From DASQBT01 sp049578545 (GTDB taxonomy: Bacteria; Pseudomonadota; Gammaproteobacteria; Burkholderiales; Thiobacillaceae): a stretch of DNA of 64,000 nucleotides. How positions within the stretch are numbered: position 1 is the stretch's first letter; each line of letters begins with the position of its first letter. The stretch is taken from contig JBAUMF010000092.1 in NCBI GenBank assembly GCA_049578545.1, positions 1 through 64,000 of the forward strand, written 5' to 3'. The notes beneath the pieces were generated by a model. It did not search any database. It saw only the letters and a list, made by a program, of their open reading frames with translations, and had not been told where the DNA came from. The position numbers and the translations under genes are program-made. Positions 1 to 6,910 of this stretch are shown here, piece after piece.

Positions 1-173
1 CAATCACAAAGAGCACCCCTTGGCGTGCTCGTCATGTTGTGAAGAAATCTGAGGGCGGATCGGATGCAGCAGGCAATCTTCAGATGCACCATCTCACTTG
101 TCGTAGGAAACATTAGGTTGCCGGAAAGTGCAGTGGTGTTACCGGGTGTCGAAAGATACCTTTGCAGAGGCTT

Positions 174-248
174 GAGCCGTGTGCGTCTAAAGACGCATGC
201 ACGGTTCTTAGGGGGCTGGACACGGGTAACCGCGTCCAGCTACCCGAC
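174..248 (+). mobile_element. 3' end of a group II intron (domains V and VI)
   Basis: The 34 bases at 174-207 fold as a group II intron domain V. The outer 7-bp helix GAGCCGT/ACGGTTC contains the AGC of the catalytic triad, and an inner GCGTC/GACGC helix is capped by a UAAA tetraloop. Domain VI follows at 208-248: GCTGGAC pairs with GTCCAGC, and an unpaired A near 242 lies about 7 nt before the probable 3' splice site, which ends CCCGAC. No reverse transcriptase is visible in bases 1-173, so the intron either extends upstream of the window or is a fragment. The assignment rests on the domain V/VI structure alone. Confidence 0.8.
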
Positions 249-355
249 AGGAGCTCAGGGAACGCGTGCTGCAATCAGCCATTCCACAGCCAGCTCCCCG
301 GACAACCTGACAACGATGGGCTCGTAACTGGCCCGATTGAGCAAGGTGCTCCCTC

Positions 356-739
356 ATGATGCAAAGTCTCCCGCGCCTGACCTACAACCGCCATGTCCTG
401 CTGCTCAAACCCAAGCAACCCTTCCTTGACTGGCTCGTGATGACCGATCCCCCTCCTCCCTCGCTCACCCTGGACGAGCTTCGGGACGATGTGAATACCT
501 ACCTGATTCCTGAATTTGACCTCATCGAGCAGGCCAGAAAGTGGGTCATGCAGCGGTGGCGCTGGTTCTTCGAGGAGCAATTGGGCGACTGGCTGACCGA
601 TCCCGACCAGTGGCCAGAGAAGAGGACACCCCAGGTGTTCAGGCAATTTTTCGATATCGAAATTCATTCCATGGTCTTCGATGTATCCACAAAGGCGCTG
701 GAAATCGAGGACTGGAGCGATGGCGATGATGAAGGCTGA
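356..739 (+). CDS. Conserved hypothetical protein, acidic, 127 aa
   Basis: This is the first gene after the group II intron end. The product is small and acidic, rich in Trp and Asp/Glu, with no signal peptide or membrane segment. It resembles an unnamed family of about 120-150 residues that opens with a short basic strand followed by KQPFLDWL, then a region with YLIPEF, and ends with FDIEIHSMVFD. I do not know a function. An ATGATG pair allows a start at 356 or 359, and the ribosome site is weak. It overlaps the next gene by 20 bases, suggesting a cotranscribed trio ending at 1603. It is probably cargo of the element that carries the integrase at 1637-2890. Confidence 0.6.
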   Translation: MMQSLPRLTYNRHVLLLKPKQPFLDWLVMTDPPPPSLTLDELRDDVNTYLIPEFDLIEQARKWVMQRWRWFFEEQLGDWLTDPDQWPEKRTPQVFRQFFDIEIHSMVFDVSTKALEIEDWSDGDDEG

Positions 740-1280
740 TCGCGTCAAACGTCCGAAGACCAAGCCGACCTGGAGCGACGTAAAGGTGAAACTCGGCGAG
801 TTCGACCGTGCCGGCCTCATGCAGCTGGTGGCGGACCTCTATGCGTTCAACAAGGACAACAAGGCGTTTCTGCATGCCCGGTTCGGCCTTGGGCCGAATC
901 CCCTCAACGACTACAAGAAGCGCATCGGGGTGGCGCTGGCCCCTGACCTTAACCGCAAACGCCATGCCGAGGTGTCCGTGGCTACGGCAAAGAAGGCGCT
1001 CTCGGAATACAAGAAGGCTGTTGGTGACCCATTAGTGATCCTGGACCTGCACGTGTTCTGGTGCGAGACCGCCGTCGGATTCTCGATGGAGTACGGCTTT
1101 GCTGATGAAGGTTATTTCGACGCCCTGGCCCTGCAATATCGGGAGGCCTGTTGGAGTCTTGCTGCCCTCAAAGAACCGCAGTTGACCGAATACATCGAAC
1201 GACTCCAGGCGGTTCGCGATGAGGCCCAGATGGGTTACGGCGTGCACGATTACATGAATGACGTGCTTGGAGATCTGTAA
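720..1280 (+). CDS. Hypothetical protein, DUF6155-like
   Basis: The product is a soluble protein of about 186 aa. The opening, a lysine-rich stretch followed by WSDVKVKLGEFDRAGLMQLVADLYAFNKDNKAFLH (quoted only as a pattern: K-L-x-x-F-D-x-x-x-L-x-x-L-V-x-x-L-Y), resembles proteins annotated DUF6155, which are helical and of unknown role. I chose ATG 720 because the open frame upstream lies inside the previous gene; ATGs at 726 and 729 are also possible. The stop codon overlaps the next start (TAATG), so translation is probably coupled. There are no catalytic motifs that I recognise. Confidence 0.5.
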   Translation: MAMMKADRVKRPKTKPTWSDVKVKLGEFDRAGLMQLVADLYAFNKDNKAFLHARFGLGPNPLNDYKKRIGVALAPDLNRKRHAEVSVATAKKALSEYKKAVGDPLVILDLHVFWCETAVGFSMEYGFADEGYFDALALQYREACWSLAALKEPQLTEYIERLQAVRDEAQMGYGVHDYMNDVLGDL

Positions 1281-1603
1281 TGACGACACGAACTAAGACA
1301 AGCAACCGTATCTTGGACGCAGTTCATGAAACTGCAAGCAACCTTCGCGCAGCTAGCTTTATCGACAAGCGCCGGATGCGGGAGTATGACGCACTCTGCT
1401 TGCCCCCGGTACTGGAATATTCCAGCGATAACATTCGCGCACTTCGCACTCGCTACAAACTCAGTCAGGCTGTGCTGGCGTCGGTATTGAACACGAGCCT
1501 GTCAACGGTGCGGCAGTGGGAGATCGGCGACAAGCATCCGAGCGGCTCATCGCTCAAACTACTCAACCTTCTGGATCGCAAGGGACTGGAAGCCTTGATC
1601 TGA
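1280..1603 (+). CDS. Helix-turn-helix regulator, NadS/HigA-like
   Basis: This 107-aa DNA-binding protein has a C-terminal Xre-type helix-turn-helix, roughly residues 52-90: LRTRYKLSQAVLASVLNTS then LSTVRQWEIGDKHPSG. The N-terminal MTT..RILDAVHETA and YDALCLPPV segments match the stand-alone regulators annotated as COG2944 or NadS, many of which are antitoxins next to a RelE/HigB toxin. No toxin is recognisable here: the upstream neighbour is the 186-aa unknown protein and the downstream gene is the convergent integrase. It may be an orphan regulator of the three-gene unit. The start ATG overlaps the previous stop by one base. Confidence 0.75.
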   Translation: MTTRTKTSNRILDAVHETASNLRAASFIDKRRMREYDALCLPPVLEYSSDNIRALRTRYKLSQAVLASVLNTSLSTVRQWEIGDKHPSGSSLKLLNLLDRKGLEALI

Positions 1604-1636
1604 CAAATTTATCCCGCAGGAAGGACAACACACTGG

Positions 1637-2890
1637 TTATTTAACCGCCCTCATGGGAAGCATGTTATCGGCACCTTTCATACCAGCCGCTTGCAGCATG
1701 GCGGATGTCGCGGCACTTACCGACGCCCGCACAGGATCGGTATTCAACCGCGCGTAAATCATCGTTGCTTCTGCACTCTTATGCCCTAATGACTTGCCGA
1801 TAATTACCAGCGAAGCACCGGTTATGGCTTGCCACGAACCCAGCGAACGACGTAGGTCGTGAATGCGAAGGTTTTCAATGCCACAACGTTTTATTAGGTT
1901 CTGCCAGCGTTTTTTAGGTGCGGTCATATGCCCAGTAGCCGACATCGCAGGGAACACAAAACCAAATTTCTGAGGATTCCTCGCTTCAAAAATTTGCACG
2001 ACTTCTGCTCCTAGCGGAATAGTCATCGGATCACCATTCTTGCTATCAGTGTCAGGTATGCGCCAGATTGCAGTACCAAGATTCACATCCTCCCAACGGG
2101 CGGACATCACGTTAATCCGTCGCGCGCCGGTCAGCAGACAGAGCAACACGAAGTGCTTAAAATCCTCTGACGTTTCATTTGCCAATTCTGTGAAAAATAT
2201 CGGCAGTTCTTCCGCTTGTATGAATCGATCCCGCTTGGCTTCCTTAAACGGCTCCACTTTGGATGCTGGGTTTGTTCCGTTGTAACCCAGGTAAATAGCT
2301 CGACCATAGACTGCCGACAGAATTTCTATCACTCGGTTTGCCGTCACTGAGTGAGTAACACCGATAGCGGCATGAAGCGTACGCACTTCTCCGGCTTCAA
2401 TCTGGTCGATCTTGCGGTTTGACCAATCAACTCCGACGGGGTGTTTATGCCGCTTTCTTCCGTGTCTCTTTGCAGGTTCGTCTGGCATATCCCCCAGGAA
2501 TCGCTGCCACATCGCCAGTATGTCATCGGCGGTCTTGACGCCTCGGGGGCGAACATGCAGATCAAGGTAATTTTGGAACGCTTGCCCGAGCGTGATTTTT
2601 TGCTTTTCCTCACGCCTTGCCTTAGCGGGGTTGTTGCCCTTGGCGAACTCGCCAAGACTTTCCTCGGCCGCCTTGCGCGCCTGCTCTACGGTCATGTCGG
2701 GGAACGTACCGAGCTTCACCCATGCCATGCCATCTTCAGCACGTTTGATAACGTAGAACGTCTTACGCCCGGCCGCCGTAACTCGACATGCCAGTTTAGG
2801 GATTTGGGTGTCATAGTAGGTAGCCCGGCCAAACTCAGGGGGTGCGATTGCCCTAATAACCAGTTTCTTGAATTCAATCTTGTTTGCCAT
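1637..2890 (-). CDS. Tyrosine-type site-specific integrase
   Basis: The 417-aa recombinase is full length for the family with an N-terminal arm-binding domain. Residues about 1-90 form the arm-type domain (ending ..VEQARKAAEE), about 98-205 the core-binding helices, and about 220-400 the catalytic domain. All catalytic residues are present: R257 in LTGARRINVM, K284 in TDSKNGDPM, H344 and R347 in IHDLRRSLGS, H370 in SLGHKSAE and Y379 in TMIYARLN. The start lies 160 bp from a tRNA-Arg-derived core at 3051-3097, and GGGCTA repeats flank that core, as expected for the attachment region of such an enzyme. It is probably active and would mobilise the cargo to its left. Confidence 0.93.
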   Translation of the reverse strand: MANKIEFKKLVIRAIAPPEFGRATYYDTQIPKLACRVTAAGRKTFYVIKRAEDGMAWVKLGTFPDMTVEQARKAAEESLGEFAKGNNPAKARREEKQKITLGQAFQNYLDLHVRPRGVKTADDILAMWQRFLGDMPDEPAKRHGRKRHKHPVGVDWSNRKIDQIEAGEVRTLHAAIGVTHSVTANRVIEILSAVYGRAIYLGYNGTNPASKVEPFKEAKRDRFIQAEELPIFFTELANETSEDFKHFVLLCLLTGARRINVMSARWEDVNLGTAIWRIPDTDSKNGDPMTIPLGAEVVQIFEARNPQKFGFVFPAMSATGHMTAPKKRWQNLIKRCGIENLRIHDLRRSLGSWQAITGASLVIIGKSLGHKSAEATMIYARLNTDPVRASVSAATSAMLQAAGMKGADNMLPMRAVK

Positions 2891-2912
2891 TTTTGCCCCA
2901 TTCGTTGCTTTC

Positions 2913-3160
2913 GGGCTAGCACCGGGCTAGCACGGGCTATCAAATTTCGTTAAAAATGATGCTAGCCCGATATGGCTCACAAGTAAATAACTATTTGTTT
3001 TATAAGGATAGATTAAGGTGCATCAAGTACGGTTAAGGTATCCTCTAGGGGGCTACGAACCAGGGGGTCGGGAGTTCGAATCTCTCCGGGCGCGCCAGCC
3101 AATCAATGAGTTAGCTTTAGCCCGATTTCATGACTTGCGAGCTGGGCTATGCCGGGGCTA
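2913..3160. repeat. Candidate attP region: GGGCTA arm repeats around a tRNA core
   Basis: GGGCTA occurs at 2913, 2924 and 2934 (spacing 11 and 10 bp, about one helical turn), inverted at 2963-2968 and 3118-3123, and direct again at 3144 and 3155 (spacing 11 bp). These copies surround the tRNA-Arg-like core at 3051-3097, just upstream of a complete integrase gene. Phased short repeats on both sides of a core are the usual design of a phage-type attP, with arm sites bound by the integrase N-terminal domain. In a simple integrated element only one side of the core should carry arm sites. Function is inferred from pattern only. Confidence 0.55.
3051..3097 (+). other. 3' half of tRNA-Arg(ACG), attachment core
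   Basis: The bases run from the anticodon arm (ggctACGaacc, with anticodon ACG) through the variable region, the T arm with GTTCGAATC, and the acceptor strand CCGGGCGC, ending GCCA. No 5' half (D arm and 5' acceptor strand) lies upstream, so this is not a functional tRNA gene. It is the identity block that many tyrosine integrases use in tRNA genes. The neighbouring integrase supports that reading. Confidence 0.82.
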
Positions 3161-3949
3161 TGACCTCGGGTAACAAAAAACCTCATTGAGCCACCCAAAT
3201 TGATGCCCCTTAACACCCCGTGCCGGCCCAGTCCGCCTCGGGTGGGTGCCCACTCTCCCAATCGGCGTCGCCGTTGGACGCAGTATGGTCGATCCCGAGC
3301 CAACCCCGGGTACAACCGATCCCGCCAGCACCCCGGGGACATTCGCCAGCCTATCTCCGTGCAGGGTTACAGCAAGACGGTGAGCCCTTCTCTATTTTAG
3401 ACAAACAGGCTACAAAAGTTGCAGATGTGGCCGGTCATGGCGGGTGTATTGCGCGGATGGGGCATTACTACGCACCTGATCTAAACCCCCTAAAATCACG
3501 GGATCCAGCGGGGCGAGCGAACTACGACCAGCAAGCTTGCAACACACACCAAGTCACACGCCGGTGCGCCTGGCTCTTTGAGCTTTCAAGCCGTGGTTGC
3601 GTACTTGAGCGGCTTGCGCATGCTGCGCGAATCCTACGTCAGAATTCGCATCGAAACAACCGAACTAGATTGGGAAAAAATCCCGGACATCCATGCGCGG
3701 CAAATCGACAAGGAGAGAACGGATGCCGAATGGAATGCAAGCCGTTCTGAAATCGTGTTGATGATTTTATTCAATGCCGTGCCCAGGCCGGGTTTGCGAC
3801 ATTATCTCTGAATAAACAGTCTCCGCGGATTAAAAAAGCTACCGAAAGCCAAACTCAGCGCGGGTTTGCATGAAACAACCGGACCCGAATCAACACAGTT
3901 TTGACACGGCCTGGAATGGAATACCGATGCGATTCTATATTGGGTTACG
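3098..3949. other. Stretch without a recognisable gene
   Basis: Apart from the GGGCTA repeats up to 3160, I see no gene I can support. Open frames of up to 176 codons on the plus strand have unconvincing composition. A 77-codon frame at 3578-3811 (ATG start) is the most protein-like but matches nothing I recognise. The region lies between the candidate attP and a decayed integrase, so degraded mobile DNA is the likely content. Confidence 0.4.
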
Positions 3950-3991
3950 TGACGGGTATAAATAGGCGTTCCTATACTTTCCTTTTAGGAA
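3950..3991 (+). promoter_or_regulatory. Putative promoter with inverted repeat over the -10
   Basis: GTGACG at 3950-3955 and TATACT at 3973-3978 are separated by 17 bp and lie just upstream of the small gene that starts at 4001. An inverted repeat TTCCTA (3969-3974) / TAGGAA (3986-3991) brackets the -10 element, the position expected for an operator of an autoregulated gene. AGGAAA at 3987-3992 also serves as a plausible ribosome site. Prediction from sequence only. Confidence 0.4.
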
Positions 3992-4000
3992 ATAACTATC

Positions 4001-4210
4001 ATGCTGACACTAAAAATCCCGGTTAACGAAAGCGAATTTGAAGAAATGATGCGCGTGGTCGACAATAACTTGCGAACGCAACAAGTTCCCGTGCATGCTC
4101 GGCCAACGCAAGGTTGGCTTGCGATTTCCAGCACCCTAAAAGCAGGGCTTCGATATAACACGCCCCCGGGACAAAACCCGCGCCAAACTCTTATAGCGGC
4201 GATGACCTGA
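4001..4210 (+). CDS. Small hypothetical protein, possibly truncated, 69 aa
   Basis: A short open frame with ATG 4001, an AGGAAA ribosome site 8 nt upstream and a plausible promoter. The first 25 residues (MLTLKIPVNESEFEEMMRVV) look like a folded, acidic small protein. The tail overlaps, on the opposite strand, the non-homologous end of the truncated integrase at 4136-4942. The 3' part may therefore be a junction sequence rather than the original C-terminus. I recognise no family. It might be a small regulator of a mobile element. Confidence 0.35.
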   Translation: MLTLKIPVNESEFEEMMRVVDNNLRTQQVPVHARPTQGWLAISSTLKAGLRYNTPPGQNPRQTLIAAMT

Positions 4211-4942
4211 CGATTCGAATCTTTGACTGGTTTGATCGGCAATACGGGCATCGAAATCCCGCCGGGTAAGTTCTTCCACGCAGGAAACAGCCACCCATTC
4301 CCGGGATTTTGCGAAGCGCCACAGCCGCTTAGCTTGCGTCAACACCTCGCCAGTCAGCTGCTTGGCTGTGTGGCCTTTCCGCTGACGCTCGGCGATCGTA
4401 TCCAGCGCCGCAATAACATCCTGTCGTGTCACCTCACGGATGTTCTTGTCGCCGATGATCATTGCCAGCCGGTCAAGGCGATAGCGGATGGCGGGAGCGC
4501 TCTTCTTCCCGGCCATAATCTTCTGCATAAAAGACTCGATCGCCTCTCTCACAGTTGGTAGTTCCCTTTCTGCTTCCAACACTGCCCGCCTTGCCGCCTC
4601 TGCTTCCCGCTCCAGGGATAGCAGGGCTTCCCATTCTGCTGCTGGATCATGGCCAGCGCGCCGCGCGGCCTTCCAGCTTCCAGCAATCGCACGCGCCTGG
4701 GTCAACGATTGTCGGCCATGCCGGAGCCAGTCTGAAATACTCTCGCCTGGCGCGCCCAGGCGCGAATACCCGCCGATGGTATATTTTGTGCGGCATCCTT
4801 TAGACTCATATTCGACAACCCATGTTTTCGTTCCGTGCGGTCGCACCCGAAGAAAGAGGCCATCGCCGATTCCTAGCAAGCGATCGCCCTTGGGGTCTGG
4901 CTTCGCCGTATCACAGGCTACGGCAGAAATATTCTTTCCCAT
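4136..4942 (-). pseudogene. Tyrosine integrase remnant lacking the catalytic domain
   Basis: The 268 codons encode the N-terminal DUF4102-type arm domain (about residues 1-95, including GLFLRVRPHGTKTW and YTIGGYSRLG) and the helical core-binding domain (about 120-235, with TVREAIESFM and REVTRQDVIAALD). Homologues then continue for about 150 residues with the Arg-His-x-x-Arg-His-Tyr catalytic core. Here that part is missing and the last 25 or so residues are unrelated sequence. The gene is therefore a fragment of an older element. Its start faces tandem 12-bp repeats at 4965-4988, which may be its arm sites. Confidence 0.8.
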
Positions 4943-4964
4943 ATCTGCTCCTTGGATGGGGTAT

Positions 4965-4988
4965 TGGGTGGGAATCTGGGTGGGATTC
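4965..4988 (+). repeat. Tandem 12-bp repeat upstream of the integrase remnant
   Basis: TGGGTGGGAATC (4965-4976) is followed directly by TGGGTGGGATTC (4977-4988), with one mismatch. The pair sits 22 bp upstream of the start of the truncated integrase, where arm-type integrase binding sites are common. The role is inferred from position. Confidence 0.5.
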
Positions 4989-5022
4989 TATAGGCCTTAT
5001 TTAGAACAAGCAACTTAACAGA

Positions 5023-5042
5023 TTATCAACACGTGTTGATAA
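5023..5042. promoter_or_regulatory. Perfect 20-bp palindrome before the EVE gene
   Basis: The sequence ttatcaacacgtgttgataa is its own reverse complement over all 20 bases. It lies 43 bp upstream of the EVE-domain gene and 80 bp upstream of the integrase remnant, so it could be an operator for either, or a chromosomal junction sequence. There is no T-run, so it does not look like a terminator. Confidence 0.5.
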
Positions 5043-5084
5043 AACAATGTATTACGATCGCTATAGGGACAAGCAGGAATATCC

Positions 5085-5540
5085 ATGCGCTACTGGCTGA
5101 TGAAATCCGAACCGTCCGATGTCAGCATCGACGACCTGGCGAAGATGCCCAACGGGACAATTGCCTGGTATGGTGTGCGGAATTACCAGGCACGTAATTT
5201 CATGCGCGACCAGATGAAAGTCGGCGACAGGGTGCTGTTCTACCACTCAAGCTGCGACGAGCCCGGCATCGCCGGGTTGGCCGTGGTGAGCCAACCGGCC
5301 TATCCGGACGAAACCCAGTTCGATCCGAGGAGCAACTATTTCGACCCGAAGGCCACGCGTGAGCATCCGCGCTGGATGAACGTGGACGTGAAGTTCGTCA
5401 AGAAAACCCGGCTCGTGTCCATCAAGGAATTACGGAAGCACCCTGAACTAGCGAACCTGCGCATCCTGCAAAAAGGCAACCGGCTCTCCATTACCCCGGT
5501 CGATCCTAAAGACTACGAATTCATTGTGCGTCTGCTGTAA
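5085..5540 (+). CDS. EVE domain-containing protein
   Basis: The 151-aa protein consists of a single EVE domain, the PUA-like fold also found in thymocyte nuclear protein 1. Characteristic segments are MRYWLMKSEP at the start, TIAWYGVRNYQARNFMRDQM, DRVLFYHSS, GIAGLAVV and DVKFVKK. EVE domains bind modified bases in nucleic acids; the physiological role of this stand-alone bacterial form is not settled. The length is normal for the family. The gene is the first chromosomal-looking gene after the accessory segment and is followed 41 bp later by a TauE/SafE permease on the same strand. Confidence 0.9.
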   Translation: MRYWLMKSEPSDVSIDDLAKMPNGTIAWYGVRNYQARNFMRDQMKVGDRVLFYHSSCDEPGIAGLAVVSQPAYPDETQFDPRSNYFDPKATREHPRWMNVDVKFVKKTRLVSIKELRKHPELANLRILQKGNRLSITPVDPKDYEFIVRLL

Positions 5541-5581
5541 CCTGTCTTGACCAGAAAGCAAACTACGATTCGCTGGCGCCT

Positions 5582-6373
5582 ATGGAATTCCTGATTGCCT
5601 ATTTTGCGCTTGGTCTATTCGCAGGATTCGTAGCCGGCCTACTCGGCGTGGGCGGCGGTCTCATCATCGTCCCTGTTTTGATCTGGTTGTTTGATGCACA
5701 AGGCATTTCGCCGGAGATTCAGCCGCATCTCGCGCTCGGTACCTCCCTCGCCTCCATTCTATTTACCTCCCTGTCCAGCGTGCGCGCCCATCACCGTCAT
5801 GGCGCAGTAGACTGGGCAACGGTCAAACATTTGGTGCCCGGAATTGTTTTTGGCACGCTTATGGGTGCCTGGCTCGCAAGCCTCATCCCGGCACGACCCC
5901 TGAAGATCTTCTTCGTCGTGTTTCTTTTTTACGCGGCACTGCAAATGGCATTGAATTTCAAGCCCAGACCCCACCGCGAATTGCCGGGCATGTTGGGCAT
6001 GTTCGGCGCAGGAGGCATCATCGGCTCGGTTTCCAGCTGGGTGGGCATCGGCGGCGGCACGCTGTCGGTACCTTTCCAGGTCTGGTGCAATGTTCCACTG
6101 CGCCGCGCCATTGGCACCTCTGCTGCGATCGGGTTTCCCATCGCGGCTGCCGGCGCCATCGGCTATGTCTTTGGTGGCTGGCATCATGTTGACCTGCCAT
6201 CCGGAAGCTTGGGGTTTTTATCCCTGCCTGCACTGGGCGGCATCGCGTTGGGCAGCATCCTTACTGCGCCCCTCGGTGCAAGAACCACCCACGCCCTCCC
6301 CGTAGCAAAATTGAAAAAGATATTTGCCCTCCTGCTTCTCACCCTCGCAATCCGGATGACCCTTTCCCTGTAG
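5582..6373 (+). CDS. TauE/SafE family membrane permease
   Basis: A 263-aa inner-membrane protein with about eight hydrophobic segments, arranged as two repeats. Each repeat opens with a glycine-rich motif: GLLGVGGGLIIVPVLIWL near residue 20 and GSVSSWVGIGGGTLSVPF near residue 145. This is the signature of the TauE/SafE family, whose members export or import sulfur-containing or organic anions such as sulfite, sulfoacetate and taurine-related compounds. The substrate cannot be read from the sequence, and the neighbours give no sulfur context. The ATG is the natural start, 41 bp after the EVE gene. Confidence 0.9.
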   Translation: MEFLIAYFALGLFAGFVAGLLGVGGGLIIVPVLIWLFDAQGISPEIQPHLALGTSLASILFTSLSSVRAHHRHGAVDWATVKHLVPGIVFGTLMGAWLASLIPARPLKIFFVVFLFYAALQMALNFKPRPHRELPGMLGMFGAGGIIGSVSSWVGIGGGTLSVPFQVWCNVPLRRAIGTSAAIGFPIAAAGAIGYVFGGWHHVDLPSGSLGFLSLPALGGIALGSILTAPLGARTTHALPVAKLKKIFALLLLTLAIRMTLSL

Positions 6374-6758
6374 AGCTGACCTGCTCACCGCTTTTGTGTC
6401 CCTCCCGGCCTGTTTCGCATCGACAAGATTTGCACTCGATTTTGCAGGCATCCCAACTGGAACAAGAGCGTCAGTCGAACAGAACGGACTGTTACACAAC
6501 CCGGCCATCGCACAATCAAGAGTGTGATCAACAGGCCGCACGAAGTTCCTAAGGTCCACCGCCTGGACCTGGCCATTTTTGCCGAGGACAGGCACTCATG
6601 CAATTGAACCGCTTGCCTGGGGGTGGGCCTCGATCCATGGAAATGATTGTTGCGGTGCCTTGCTCATAACTCGCCGGGAAATACACCCGTTCAGGGGAGC
6701 CTGTAGCGGGAACTGCTCACAAACGGCCGTCTGCGAGTTCATTCCTATCCACAGGATG
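6374..6758. other. Stretch without a recognisable gene
   Basis: The stretch between the TauE permease and the rpfF upstream region holds no open frame with convincing composition or family resemblance on either strand. It becomes AT-rich towards its right end, where the rpfF promoter region begins. Confidence 0.45.
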
Positions 6759-6791
6759 TTGACAATAATCAATAAATTTTCGCAATTTATT
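6759..6791 (+). promoter_or_regulatory. Putative rpfF promoter/operator with inverted repeat
   Basis: A perfect -35 hexamer TTGACA (6759-6764) is followed by an exact inverted repeat, AATAAATT (6771-6778) / AATTTATT (6784-6791), with a 5-base spacer. A weak -10 (CAATTT, 6783-6788) would lie inside the right arm. The site is 120 bp upstream of the rpfF start and in an AT-rich block, so it is a good candidate for a regulator-controlled promoter. The regulator is unknown. Confidence 0.4.
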
Positions 6792-6910
6792 GAACTTTAC
6801 CCCAATGTCATAAAACGCTGCTTGTTGCTCCTTTATCGCGGGATTAAGCTGCAAATACTGCCGTCAAAAGACCGGCAAGTCACATACTTAAAACCGTTAT
6901 GGAGAGCATC

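Noticed and set aside
3051..3097. Functional tRNA-Arg(ACG) gene
   Set aside because: Only the 3' half is present; the D arm and 5' acceptor strand are missing, so it is an attachment core.
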